Source: Clostridiales bacterium DTU073 (lineage in GTDB: Bacteria > Bacillota > Peptococcia > DRI-13 > DTU073). Taken from it: a DNA stretch of 35,624 nt. The first letter of the stretch is position 1; every line of letters starts with the position of its first letter. The DNA lies in contig LFSF01000028.1 of NCBI GenBank assembly GCA_001512665.1, positions 31,114-66,737 of the forward strand, written 5' to 3'. The position numbers and the translations under genes were made by a program. Shown here one piece after another: positions 27,708-35,040 of this stretch. Below the pieces are notes generated by a model, which was not told the DNA's origin, did no database searches, and saw only the letters and a program-made list of their open reading frames with translations.

Positions 27708-28121
27708 GTGAAGGTTTTAAAAATAGATCATATTGGTATTGCTGTAAAAGACTTATCAGAGTCTTTAAACTTTTATTCTGAAATCTTGGGATTAGAGGCC
27801 ATCGGTACAGAGGTAGTCCCTGAGCAAAAAGTTAAAGTTGCCTTTTTACCTTGTGGGGATAGCGAGATTGAGCTTTTAGAATCAACTGTTCCTGATGGAC
27901 CAATCAATAAATTTATAGAGAAAAGGGGGGAAGGCATTCAACATATAGCTTTGAGGGTAGATAATATTGATGAGGCTTTAAAAATTCTGAAAGAAAAAGG
28001 GATACGTTTGATTGATGAAAAGCCACGTTATGGTGCTGGCGGCGCACGCATAGCGTTTTTACATCCTCGAGCAACTAAGGGAGTACTAATTGAGCTAACA
28101 GAAAGAGAAAAGCAAGATTAA
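27708..28121 (+). CDS. mce: Methylmalonyl-CoA epimerase
   Basis: This 137-residue member of the vicinal oxygen chelate (glyoxalase) superfamily converts (R)- to (S)-methylmalonyl-CoA, linking the mutase to the decarboxylase. It starts MKVLKIDHIGIAVKDL and has the metal-site regions KVAFLPCGDSEIELLE and GEGIQHIALRVDN, ending GVLIELTERE. The frame is open 16 codons further upstream, but GTG 27708 has GAGAGGTG just before it and gives the family N terminus. It is read from its own promoter and lies 17 bases before mmdA. Confidence 0.94.
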   Translation: MKVLKIDHIGIAVKDLSESLNFYSEILGLEAIGTEVVPEQKVKVAFLPCGDSEIELLESTVPDGPINKFIEKRGEGIQHIALRVDNIDEALKILKEKGIRLIDEKPRYGAGGARIAFLHPRATKGVLIELTEREKQD

Positions 28122-28138
28122 ACGGAAAAGAGAGGTAA

Positions 28139-29698
28139 ATGCGAAAGATGAGTACACAAGAGAAGATTAAAGCATTACAAGCTCTCAACCAAAAGATTGA
28201 AGCGAGTGGAGGGCAAAAAGCGATTGAGAAGCAGCATGCAAAAGGTAAATATACTGCACGTGAACGCATCGAAAAGCTCTTGGACGCCGGTTCTTTTACT
28301 GAAACTGATAAGTATGTGACCCATCGTTGTGTTAATTTTGGGATGGCGGAAAAGGAAGCCCCAGGAGAAGGTGTGGTCACAGGATATGGTACTATAGATG
28401 GCAGACTTGTTTATGTTTATGCTCAGGACTTTACAGTTCTGGGAGGATCTTTGGGAGAAATGCATGCAGGTAAAATATGCAAAGTTTTAGATATGGCGAT
28501 GAAAATGGGAGCACCGGTAATTGGCCTAAACGATTCAGGAGGTGCAAGAATTCAGGAAGCTGTTAATGCTTTATCCGGATATGGTCAGATTTTTTATCGT
28601 AATACTTTAGCTTCAGGCGTTATTCCGCAATTTTCTGTAATAATGGGACCTTGTGCCGGAGGCGCTGTTTATTCACCTGCTTTGACAGACTATGTATTTA
28701 TGGTAAAAAATACTTCGCAAATGTTTATTACCGGTCCTCAGGTAATTAAAGCGGTAACCGGTGAAGAAGTTACCGCTGAAGAATTGGGAGGAGCGATGAC
28801 TCATAATCAGCGTAGCGGAGTTGCTCATTTTGCAGCTGAAAATGAAGAGGAATGTTTTGCCCAGATTAGAAAGCTATTAAGCTTTTTACCTTCAAACAAT
28901 TTAGAGAATCCACCCTATGTTGAGAGTGGTGATGATCCTGAACGTATTGCGGAAGAATTAAATGACATTATGCCGGATAACCCTAATCAGACCTATGACA
29001 TGTTAGATGTAATTACTAAAGTTGTAGATAATGGGGAATTTTTTCAGACGATGCCATATTATGCTCAGAATATCCTAACCGGATATGCCCGTATTAACGG
29101 ACAGGTAATTGGAATTATTGCTAATCAACCTAAATATTTGGCAGGATGTTTAGATATTAATGCTTCGGATAAGGCAGCACGTCATATCCGTTTTTGTGAT
29201 GCCTTTAACATTCCCATTGTTAATTTTGTAGATGTTCCCGGTTATTTACCCGGAACAAATCAAGAGTATGGCGGAATAATTCGTCATGGAGCTAAATTGC
29301 TTTATGCTTATTCTGAAGCTACTGTGCCTAAGATTACCTTGGTTACACGTAAGGCTTATGGTGGATCATATCTGGCTATGTGTTCTCGCGATTTAGGAGC
29401 GGATCTAGTAATCGCCTGGCCAACTGCTGAAATAGCCGTAATGGGTGCAGAAGGGGCAGCAAACATTATTTTCCGCAAAGAAATTGAAGCAGCTGATAAT
29501 CCTGTAGAAAAACGGGCAGAGAAGATTGCAGAATATCGTGAGCGTTTTGCTACACCTTATGTTGCGGCAGAGTGCGGCTTTGTGGATCAGGTTATTGAAC
29601 CACGGGAGACACGCCCTCGTCTTGTAAATGCTTTAGAAATGCTGGCAACTAAACGTGAAAGTCGTCCGGCCAAAAAACATGGCAATATTCCTTTATAA
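28139..29698 (+). CDS. mmdA: Methylmalonyl-CoA decarboxylase alpha subunit (carboxyltransferase)
   Basis: The 519-residue carboxyltransferase moves the carboxyl group of (S)-methylmalonyl-CoA to biotin on MmdC. It has the double crotonase-like fold of acyl-CoA carboxyltransferases: [19 protein letters not shown] near 37, [14 protein letters not shown] near 127, [14 protein letters not shown] near 168, and in the C-terminal half [27 protein letters not shown] (about 364-390) and AYGGSYLAM. Propionyl-CoA carboxylase beta chains are close relatives; the adjacent membrane subunit argues for the decarboxylase. ATG 28139 has an AGAGG site slightly close (3 bases); ATG 28148 is an alternative. Confidence 0.94.
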   Translation: MRKMSTQEKIKALQALNQKIEASGGQKAIEKQHAKGKYTARERIEKLLDAGSFTETDKYVTHRCVNFGMAEKEAPGEGVVTGYGTIDGRLVYVYAQDFTVLGGSLGEMHAGKICKVLDMAMKMGAPVIGLNDSGGARIQEAVNALSGYGQIFYRNTLASGVIPQFSVIMGPCAGGAVYSPALTDYVFMVKNTSQMFITGPQVIKAVTGEEVTAEELGGAMTHNQRSGVAHFAAENEEECFAQIRKLLSFLPSNNLENPPYVESGDDPERIAEELNDIMPDNPNQTYDMLDVITKVVDNGEFFQTMPYYAQNILTGYARINGQVIGIIANQPKYLAGCLDINASDKAARHIRFCDAFNIPIVNFVDVPGYLPGTNQEYGGIIRHGAKLLYAYSEATVPKITLVTRKAYGGSYLAMCSRDLGADLVIAWPTAEIAVMGAEGAANIIFRKEIEAADNPVEKRAEKIAEYRERFATPYVAAECGFVDQVIEPRETRPRLVNALEMLATKRESRPAKKHGNIPL

Positions 29699-29738
29699 AA
29701 CGGGATAAGAAGAGGGCTTATGAAAGGAGTGACAGTGG

Positions 29739-30095
29739 GTGGAATCGTTTATATTCGGAATAAAGGTTGCTCTATTAGGAATGGGGATTGTTTTCGTTAC
29801 TTTAGTTTTTCTCATTTATATTATTAAGTTTATGACTAAAGTAATTAATGTTTCCGAAACAAAAAAAAAGAACATACCTGAACCTGTAGCCAGCAAAAAT
29901 GAGATGATTTCTCAAGAGCAACAAATGAATGTTGCAGATGACGCGGAAATTGTTGCGGTTATAGCTGCTGCAGTCGCTTGCTTAACTCAAGGTAAAATGA
30001 AAATTAAAACAATTAAACGTGTAAAAGAAGAGAAATTTTCAGCTTGGAGTATTGCCGGACGTCAGGAAACAATGTATTTACGGCAATCTTTGTAA
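29739..30095 (+). CDS. mmdD: Methylmalonyl-CoA decarboxylase delta subunit (OadG-like)
   Basis: This small membrane subunit of 118 residues has one N-terminal transmembrane helix (about 6-30), a polar middle with Lys/Glu-rich linker, and a short C-terminal part IVAVIAAAVACLTQ followed by basic residues ending WSIAGRQETMYLRQS. This matches the OadG/MmdD family, which holds the alpha and beta subunits together. GTG 29739 follows AAGGAG; an out-of-frame ATG at 29720 is ignored. It lies between mmdA and the biotin carrier, as in Veillonella-type decarboxylase operons. Confidence 0.88.
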   Translation: MESFIFGIKVALLGMGIVFVTLVFLIYIIKFMTKVINVSETKKKNIPEPVASKNEMISQEQQMNVADDAEIVAVIAAAVACLTQGKMKIKTIKRVKEEKFSAWSIAGRQETMYLRQSL

Positions 30096-30138
30096 AGATA
30101 TATTGGATAATAATTATTGAATAAAGGAGGAGCCTAAA

Positions 30139-30555
30139 ATGAAAAAGTTCCATATTAAGGTAAATGGAAAAGAATATGAAGTAGAAGTAGAAGAAATCGG
30201 CGGGAGTTTAGCACCCGTTACTCAAGTAAGTACACCAACAGCAGCTAAAGCAGCGCCTGTTACACCATCGGTTGCACCTGCAACTTCGCAGGAGACAAAA
30301 GCAGCAGCGCCGGCACCTGCAGCGGCAGCGGCACCTGAGGGAGCAGAAGTTATTACCGCACCTATGCCGGGGAAAATTATGTCTATTAAAGTGCAAGTTG
30401 GACAGCAGGTAAATGCGGGAGATTTAATTTTATACTTAGAAGCGATGAAAATGGAAAATGAGATCTTTTGTGGAAGGTCGGGAACTGTTAAAGAAATAAG
30501 AGTTAGTGAAGGTACTGCGGTTAATCCAGGAGATGCACTGGTTGTTATTGCTTAG
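30139..30555 (+). CDS. mmdC: Methylmalonyl-CoA decarboxylase gamma subunit, biotin carrier protein
   Basis: The 138-residue carrier has a short N-terminal beta segment (FHIKVNGKEYEVEVEEI), a flexible Ala/Pro-rich linker (about 22-68), and a C-terminal biotinyl domain (70-138). The biotinylation site is Lys104 in EAMKMEN. Carboxyl groups travel on its biotin from MmdA to the membrane subunit MmdB. ATG 30139 has AAAGGAGG upstream. The linker is encoded by repetitive GCA/CCT-rich DNA, richer in G and C than its surroundings. It is the obvious local target of the biotin ligase at 23.5 kb. Confidence 0.95.
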   Translation: MKKFHIKVNGKEYEVEVEEIGGSLAPVTQVSTPTAAKAAPVTPSVAPATSQETKAAAPAPAAAAAPEGAEVITAPMPGKIMSIKVQVGQQVNAGDLILYLEAMKMENEIFCGRSGTVKEIRVSEGTAVNPGDALVVIA

Positions 30556-30608
30556 AATAAATAAATATTGATAACAATTTCAATATCAAGAGGGGAAGGA
30601 AATTACTA

Positions 30609-31781
30609 ATGGAACTAAACTTAACAGAGGCCTTCTATGATCTGGCGATGAGCACAGGTTTTGTTAATCTAACGATTCAACAAGTGATTATGCTCTTCAT
30701 CTCCTTTATTTTACTTTATTTGGCTATAGTGAAAAAGTTTGAACCGTTGCTACTTTTGCCGATTGCTTTTGGTATGTTACTTACCAATATACCAAATGCC
30801 GGTTTAATGTCAGCACCGCAACCGGGAATGGATCCTTTAACGGGTGAAGAATCAATAGCTCCCGGTGGTTTACTATATTATTTATATCAAGGAGTAAAAT
30901 TAGGGATATATCCGCCTCTTATTTTTATGGGCGTAGGGGCGATGACAGATTTTGGTCCGCTTATTGCTAATCCGAAGACTTTACTTTTAGGAGCAGCAGC
31001 TCAATTTGGAATTTTTCTTACTTTTATTGGTGCTTTATTATTGGGTTTTTCTCCCCAAGAAGCCGGCTCTATAGGAATTATCGGTGGTGCTGATGGGCCA
31101 ACGGCTATCTTTCTTACTTCTAAGTTAGCACCGCACTTATTGCCGGCAATTGCTATTGCGGCGTATTCATATATGGCTTTAGTACCGATTATTCAACCAC
31201 CGATTATGAGAGCGCTAACAACTCGTAAAATGAGGGTCGTTGTTATGGATCAGCTTCGTACTGTATCGCAAAGGGAAAAAATTATTTTCCCGATTGCCGT
31301 GACGGTAGTTGTTTCCTTACTGCTCCCTGATGCCACACCTTTGATTGGGATGCTGATGTTAGGGAACCTTTTCCGAGAATCCGGTGTTGTTGGGCGTTTG
31401 AGCGATACAGCACAGAACGCCTTAATGAATATTATTACGATTTTCTTAGGTGTTACGGTCGGAGCCACAGCTAATGCGGCCGCCTTTTTAAGTCCGGCTA
31501 CTCTAAAAATTATTGCTTTAGGTTTGATCGCTTTCTGTTTCGGGACTGCCAGTGGTGTTCTTTTGGGAAATTTGATGTATATACTCTCTGGGGGTAAGAT
31601 TAATCCTTTGATTGGTTCTGCCGGAGTTTCCGCAGTTCCGATGGCGGCACGGGTTTCTCAAGTAGTAGGGCAAAAAGAAAATCCCAACAACTTCTTGTTG
31701 ATGCATGCGATGGGACCTAATGTAGCCGGGGTAATTGGCTCAGCAGTAGCGGCCGGTATCTTGCTATCTTTGTTTGGTTAA
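30609..31781 (+). CDS. mmdB: Methylmalonyl-CoA decarboxylase beta subunit, Na+ pump
   Basis: This 390-residue integral membrane protein of about 9-10 hydrophobic segments decarboxylates carboxybiotin and exports Na+. The key motif [10 protein letters not shown] (159-168) carries the membrane-embedded Asp162 equivalent to Asp203 of oxaloacetate decarboxylase OadB, and the late helix [19 protein letters not shown] holds the conserved Asn, Gly and Ser. It completes the four-subunit complex. ATG 30609 follows GAGGGGAAGG. A strong terminator follows after 23 bases. Confidence 0.95.
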   Translation: MELNLTEAFYDLAMSTGFVNLTIQQVIMLFISFILLYLAIVKKFEPLLLLPIAFGMLLTNIPNAGLMSAPQPGMDPLTGEESIAPGGLLYYLYQGVKLGIYPPLIFMGVGAMTDFGPLIANPKTLLLGAAAQFGIFLTFIGALLLGFSPQEAGSIGIIGGADGPTAIFLTSKLAPHLLPAIAIAAYSYMALVPIIQPPIMRALTTRKMRVVVMDQLRTVSQREKIIFPIAVTVVVSLLLPDATPLIGMLMLGNLFRESGVVGRLSDTAQNALMNIITIFLGVTVGATANAAAFLSPATLKIIALGLIAFCFGTASGVLLGNLMYILSGGKINPLIGSAGVSAVPMAARVSQVVGQKENPNNFLLMHAMGPNVAGVIGSAVAAGILLSLFG

Positions 31782-31804
31782 AAATTTTTGTAGATTGTTT
31801 ATAA

Positions 31805-31850
31805 AAAAATAAATGAGTATCGAAAACATCGATACTCATTTATTTTTTTT
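31805..31850 (+). terminator. Strong intrinsic terminator of the mmd operon
   Basis: A 19-bp perfect stem (31805-31823 with 31829-31847, loop AAACA shifted by pairing ends) is flanked by seven A on the left and eight T on the right. It separates the propionate module from the spore genes. The A/T flanks make it symmetric enough to block antisense transcription as well. Confidence 0.9.
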
Positions 31851-31920
31851 GTAAACAACCATGTATTACCTCGTGTTTTATTTCTAAAAAGTTTAAAACT
31901 AAGTTCAGGAGGTGATTTTT

Positions 31921-32085
31921 GTGCCCCATAAAACTCAATTGGAAAGTCATTTGGAGAGAGTAAAATACGAAATAGCACAAGAATTTGGGTTAACACAGAG
32001 GGAAAATCGAGAAAAGCAAAACAAGGGTAAAGGTCAGCATAAAAAATTTAACATTAATAGAAGAAAAAAATTAATGATTAAGTAA
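31921..32085 (+). CDS. Short SASP-like spore protein
   Basis: This is a 54-residue protein starting at GTG 31921 behind a strong AGGAGGTGA site. Residues 7-24 (LESHLERVKYEIAQEFGL) match the first conserved segment of alpha/beta-type small acid-soluble spore proteins, including the KYEIAxE cleavage region for germination protease, and resemble LDQLKYEIAGELGI of the neighbour at 32213. The rest is a basic tail (about 25-54, rich in Lys, Arg, Gln and Asn) and lacks the second SASP segment, GYVGGxMTRKLV. The stop codon lies in a 20-base tandem duplication; before the duplication the frame would have run about 8 codons longer. It is either a divergent SASP or a decayed one. Confidence 0.7.
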   Translation: MPHKTQLESHLERVKYEIAQEFGLTQRENREKQNKGKGQHKKFNINRRKKLMIK

Positions 32086-32103
32086 AAAAATTAATGATTA
32101 AGT
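32064..32103 (+). repeat. Perfect 20-base tandem duplication at the SASP-like gene's end
   Basis: The A7-TTAATGATTAAGT unit is present at 32064-32083 and again at 32084-32103 without any mismatch. The junction creates the TAA stop (32083-32085) of the SASP-like gene. Confidence 0.95.
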
Positions 32104-32123
32104 TGAAATTTAATGGGAAAATG

Positions 32124-32148
32124 TTCTAACTAAATTAGTTTTTTAGAA
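32124..32148 (+). terminator. Weak A/T-rich hairpin, possible terminator
   Basis: TTCTAA (32124-32129) can pair with TTAGAA (32143-32148), or alternatively AACTA with TAGTT (32128-32132 with 32136-32140) followed by four T. Both stems are A/T-rich, so termination would be weak. Confidence 0.35.
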
Positions 32149-32212
32149 TGTATAAAAAATTCATCAACAGCGAAAAATAAGAATACTTCAAGCAAAGGAG
32201 GTGAAGTTTAAA

Positions 32213-32428
32213 ATGCCTCGTAATACTAATAAGCCAGCAGTTCAGGGTGCAGCTCAAGCTCTTGATCAGTTAAAATATGAAATCGCTGGTGAACTAGGAA
32301 TCTCCAACTATGCTCAGATTGATAAAGGTTCATTGACTTCTCGTCAGAATGGATATGTTGGAGGATATATGACCAGAAAGCTTGTACAATTTGCAGAGGA
32401 AGCTTTATCCAAAGGGCAAATGGTGTAA
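32213..32428 (+). CDS. Alpha/beta-type small acid-soluble spore protein
   Basis: This 71-residue DNA-binding protein coats spore DNA and protects it from UV and heat. Both conserved segments are present: ALDQLKYEIAGELGIS (about 17-32), containing the germination-protease site around Glu-Ile-Ala, and SRQNGYVGGYMTRKLVQFAE (about 46-65). The frame begins at GTG 32201, but ATG 32213 is chosen because AAAGGAGGTG lies 9-10 bases before it and the family begins near this point. I could not pick out a convincing sigma-G promoter. It shares a terminator with the convergent gpr gene. Confidence 0.95.
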   Translation: MPRNTNKPAVQGAAQALDQLKYEIAGELGISNYAQIDKGSLTSRQNGYVGGYMTRKLVQFAEEALSKGQMV

Positions 32429-32454
32429 CTTCTAATTAAAATAAAATAGAATAA

Positions 32455-32494
32455 AAAACAAGCAGGGACTGTTCCGGTATCTCTGCTTGTTTTT
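32455..32494. terminator. Bidirectional terminator between the SASP gene and gpr
   Basis: An 11-bp stem (32455-32465 with 32483-32493) joins A-rich left and T-rich right flanks, giving a T run on either strand. It lies between the convergent ends of the SASP gene and gpr. Confidence 0.8.
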
Positions 32495-32509
32495 AATTAG
32501 TTTGATGGT

Positions 32510-33496
32510 TTAATGCAGGTAATGTTCCACTTCTTCAGGTGGTATTCCGGGATGTAAGGAGAGGGCTAAAGACATGGCGATAATTTTTGCTGTATTCTCT
32601 ATTTGTTCATCGATTTCTTTAGGAGTAACCATTAGTTGCCCGCCAAAAGGTTCTAAAACTTGATTAATCATTTGACCGACTGCAACCGGTTGTAAACCTT
32701 GATATACAGCACGTAAGTTTGGTGTAGATTGCAAATGACTAAATAGTTTTTCCATGGCTTGATGGGCGATAATTGCAGCATTAACTACCGTGGGAACGCC
32801 AATGGCAATTACAGGTATACCCATGGTTTCCTGGTTTATTGCGGCTCTTTTATTCCCAATGCCGGAGCCGGGATTGATACCGGTAGTGGCTACTTGGATA
32901 GTAGAATTAATTCTTTCCACATTGCCTGCTGCTAAAGAATCAATAACAATAAGCAAATCCGGTTTTACACGGTCAACAATGCCTTTGATTATTTCCGCTG
33001 TTTCTATTCCTGTGATCCCGAGCACACCGGGAGCAATAACACTGACAGACCGTAATCCGTGGCGTAATTCTTCAGGGGCGTAATGGAATAAATGTCTTGT
33101 CGCCATAGAATATTCGACAGTCTTGGGTCCTAAGGCATCGGGGGTTGCATTCCAATTACCTAAGCCCACGATTAAAATTGAAGAATCATCTTGTAAAGGT
33201 AGTATTTCTTTTAATTTTTGTGCAAAGATTTGACCGATATTTTTATGTACCATTTTATTATTTTCCCGTAAAGCTTTTGATTCTAAGGTAAGATAACTGC
33301 CAGGAGCACGTCCCATTATAGCAGCTCCTTGTTCATCGAGAATGGTAATTGTTTTGATTATACCTTGTTCAAATGGTTCTTCGTCCATTCTTACTCCTGG
33401 AATTTCCCGTCCTGTATCACCTCTTAATAAATCGTGAGCCTCTACGGCTAAGTCTAAGGTAATGCCCATTAATTGATAGAGTTCACTTTTTTTCAT
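32510..33496 (-). CDS. gpr: Germination protease GPR
   Basis: GPR degrades alpha/beta SASPs during spore germination. The 328-residue protein begins MKKSELYQLMGITLDLAVEAHDLL, matching the propeptide and its processing region. It carries YLTLESKALREN, VGLGNWNATPDALGPKTVE, APGVLGITGIETAEIIKG, LIVIDSLAAGNVERINSTIQ and GINPGSGIGNKR, the conserved core of peptidase family A25. The frame extends 6 codons upstream, but ATG 33496 gives the standard start, with GAGGTG about 10 bases ahead. It sits tail to tail with a gene for its own substrate class. Regulation by forespore sigma factors is expected from the family, but I could not identify the boxes confidently. Confidence 0.95.
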   Translation of the reverse strand: MKKSELYQLMGITLDLAVEAHDLLRGDTGREIPGVRMDEEPFEQGIIKTITILDEQGAAIMGRAPGSYLTLESKALRENNKMVHKNIGQIFAQKLKEILPLQDDSSILIVGLGNWNATPDALGPKTVEYSMATRHLFHYAPEELRHGLRSVSVIAPGVLGITGIETAEIIKGIVDRVKPDLLIVIDSLAAGNVERINSTIQVATTGINPGSGIGNKRAAINQETMGIPVIAIGVPTVVNAAIIAHQAMEKLFSHLQSTPNLRAVYQGLQPVAVGQMINQVLEPFGGQLMVTPKEIDEQIENTAKIIAMSLALSLHPGIPPEEVEHYLH

Positions 33497-33578
33497 TGTT
33501 TTTATACACCTCATTTTTATTTTAAATAAAGTTTTCCCTAGTAATAAGATGTTATGCTTACTTACTGTCTTTTATATA

Positions 33579-33608
33579 AAAAAGAAACCGCTAAATCGGT
33601 TTCTTTTT
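33579..33608. terminator. Orphan terminator-like hairpin upstream of gpr
   Basis: A 12-bp stem (33579-33590 with 33597-33608, loop CTAAAT) has A/T runs on both sides. No known gene ends here on either strand, so it may end a short untranslated transcript, attenuate the gpr leader, or insulate gpr from rsmD. Confidence 0.6.
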
Positions 33609-33759
33609 CTGAGGGAGGAAAAGTCGGTTTTTATTTTTTAAAAAAAGTTCTGCTTTTATATTATGAGTAGAAGCAGGTAAAAGTATGTTAACATAGAATT
33701 AAAAAAATAATGAAGTTATAGTAATTGTTAGAAGATGTCTCGAGAAACTTTTCATTTTA

Positions 33760-33768
33760 TGGTATAAT
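33760..33768 (+). promoter_or_regulatory. Extended -10 promoter of rsmD
   Basis: TGGTATAAT (33760-33768) is a perfect extended -10 element (TG, one base, TATAAT). No good -35 is present, as often with extended -10 promoters. The start point would be near 33775, about 20 bases before the rsmD GTG. Confidence 0.6.
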
Positions 33769-33795
33769 CTTTTAAAAAGGAGTGGTAGAAAACAG

Positions 33796-34380
33796 GTGCG
33801 AATTATTGCCGGAACTGCTAAAGGTCGCACTTTAAAAAGTTTGAAAGGTATGACTACCAGACCCACACTTGATCGAGTGAGGGAAGCAGTTTTTAATATT
33901 TTAGGAGCAAAAATTAACAATGCGTCTGTTTTAGATTTATTTGCCGGTACAGGTGCGATAGGGTTAGAAGCCTTAAGCAGAGGAGCAGCTTGTTGTTATT
34001 TTAATGATAAAAATAAGGCGGCATGCCGGATAATAAGAGAAAACTTAACAAAATGTGCTTTTACACAACCCGTTTTTATTTTAACAATGGATGCTCTAGA
34101 GTGTATATCTTATCTTCAGAAAAAAGGGATCAATAATTTTGATGTTATTTATTTAGATCCTTCCTATAAAGAAGATATATACTCTTTGCTGTTGAAGCGT
34201 ATATTAGAAGCGCAGCTTCTGGCTGAAGAAGGTATAATTATTATTGAAACTGATAAATCGACTTTTTTAGAAGAAAAATATTCTTTAGACCAAAAAGAAC
34301 ATCAAGTAGTAAAGCTAATCAAAAAGAACAAGTACGGCGATACTGTTATTTGGTTTTACAAATTATGGGGGGAGGAATAA
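33796..34380 (+). CDS. rsmD: 16S rRNA (guanine966-N2)-methyltransferase
   Basis: RsmD methylates G966 of 16S rRNA with SAM. The 194-residue protein begins MRIIAGTAKGRTLKSLKGMTTRPTLDRVREAVFNIL, the family's signature, followed by the SAM motif VLDLFAGTGAIGLEALSRGA (about 50-69). The catalytic motif usually DPPY or DPPF reads DPSY here (about 120). GTG 33796 is the start, with AAGGAG 13 bases upstream, a rather long distance. In many Firmicutes coaD follows rsmD; here a coiled-coil gene follows instead, starting 2 bases after the stop. Confidence 0.93.
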   Translation: MRIIAGTAKGRTLKSLKGMTTRPTLDRVREAVFNILGAKINNASVLDLFAGTGAIGLEALSRGAACCYFNDKNKAACRIIRENLTKCAFTQPVFILTMDALECISYLQKKGINNFDVIYLDPSYKEDIYSLLLKRILEAQLLAEEGIIIIETDKSTFLEEKYSLDQKEHQVVKLIKKNKYGDTVIWFYKLWGEE

Positions 34381-34382
34381 AG

Positions 34383-34850
34383 GTGGAGATTATGCGCTTG
34401 TTGGAGGAATTTGAAAACGTAGTGGAAGAAAGCTCTCGTATTCCCATGACAGGAAGAGTTATTATTCATGAGGACATTTTGTATAAGTATTTGGATGGGT
34501 TTAGAGCGATGCTGCCTGAAACGATTAGGGAGGCAGAATGGGTGATTAGAGAGAAGGATCGTATTATCAAACAGGCAGAAAAAGAAGCAGATACAATTGT
34601 GGAAACTGCTAAAAGTAAATTAGAAAAAATAGCAGGTGAAAGTGAAATTGTAAAAGAAGCGAAAGCTCAAGGTGAAGAAATAATAAATAATGCCAGAAAT
34701 GTGGCTAGAGAAATAACTCAAGGTTCTTTTGCATATGCCGATGAAATTATGGCGAAACTACAAGAACAATTAGAGAGAACTATGAGTGTTGTTAATCAAG
34801 GACGCGATGAATTAAGGTTAAATATAAAAGATAAAAATATCAGTGAGTAA
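34383..34850 (+). CDS. Coiled-coil protein of unknown function (ATPase-stalk-like)
   Basis: This 155-residue protein is mostly charged helix. Residues 1-45 (MRLLEEFENVVEESSRIPMTGRVIIHED) look like a compact head; from about 50 to 150 it is a continuous heptad-like helix rich in Glu, Lys and Ala (REKDRIIKQAEKEADTIVE, EEIINNARNVAREI). Similar Clostridial proteins next to rsmD have been labelled ATPase or F0 subunit B-like because of the stalk-like helix; there is no nucleotide-binding motif. No signal peptide or membrane segment is seen. GTG 34383 follows GGGGGGAGG and lies 2 bases after rsmD, so the two are co-transcribed. A DivIVA-like scaffold role is possible but unproven. Confidence 0.8.
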   Translation: MEIMRLLEEFENVVEESSRIPMTGRVIIHEDILYKYLDGFRAMLPETIREAEWVIREKDRIIKQAEKEADTIVETAKSKLEKIAGESEIVKEAKAQGEEIINNARNVAREITQGSFAYADEIMAKLQEQLERTMSVVNQGRDELRLNIKDKNISE

Positions 34851-34871
34851 ATAATAATTAAATAATATTTT

Positions 34872-34899
34872 CCGGTAATTTTTATACCGGTATTTTTTT
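34872..34899 (+). terminator. Intrinsic terminator after the coiled-coil gene
   Basis: A 6-bp stem CCGGTA with TACCGG (34872-34877 with 34885-34890, loop of 7) is followed by TA and seven T (34893-34899). It ends the rsmD operon. Confidence 0.75.
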
Positions 34900-34936
34900 A
34901 GCAAAAAAGGATGGCTTTCGCATAAATTACAGCCTA

Positions 34937-34963
34937 TTGATTATCGAAAATGTATGATAAAAT
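34937..34963 (+). promoter_or_regulatory. Possible promoter of the MshEN-domain gene
   Basis: TTGATT (34937-34942) and TAAAAT (34958-34963) are 15 bases apart; the -10 is preceded by TGA, giving an extended -10 (TG, one base, TAAAAT). It would give a leader of about 70 bases before GTG 35041. The leader contains only a weak hairpin (AAAACA with TGTTTT near 34998-35013). Confidence 0.45.
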
Positions 34964-35040
34964 GTAGATTAAAGGCGAAACCATAGAAAAAACTGAAAAC
35001 ACGCTTGTTTTTTATTATATTAATACAGGGGTGAGGCTTT

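Larger units (their letters stand above)
33497..33795. other. Gene-free divergent region between gpr and rsmD
   Basis: About 300 A/T-rich bases without a plausible gene. Contents from left to right: the gpr leader, a 12-bp terminator-like hairpin (33579-33608), a stretch of T and A runs (33630-33650), a short stem CTGCTT with AAGCAG around 33651-33676, a perfect 12-base palindrome TATGTTAACATA (33684-33695), and the rsmD promoter (33760-33768). Confidence 0.6.

Noticed and set aside
30208-30396. Minus-strand Cys/Arg-rich open frame
   Set aside because: It is the antisense of the Ala/Pro-rich linker of MmdC; the Cys/Arg bias is a result of GCA/GCG codons on the other strand.
34964-35040. Possible cyclic di-GMP (GEMM) riboswitch in the leader of the MshEN gene
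   Set aside because: A GGCGAAACC-like word tempted, since the protein may sense cyclic di-GMP. The conserved GNRA-loop stem, the ACGCAAAGCC core and the 3' helix are absent, and too little leader remains.
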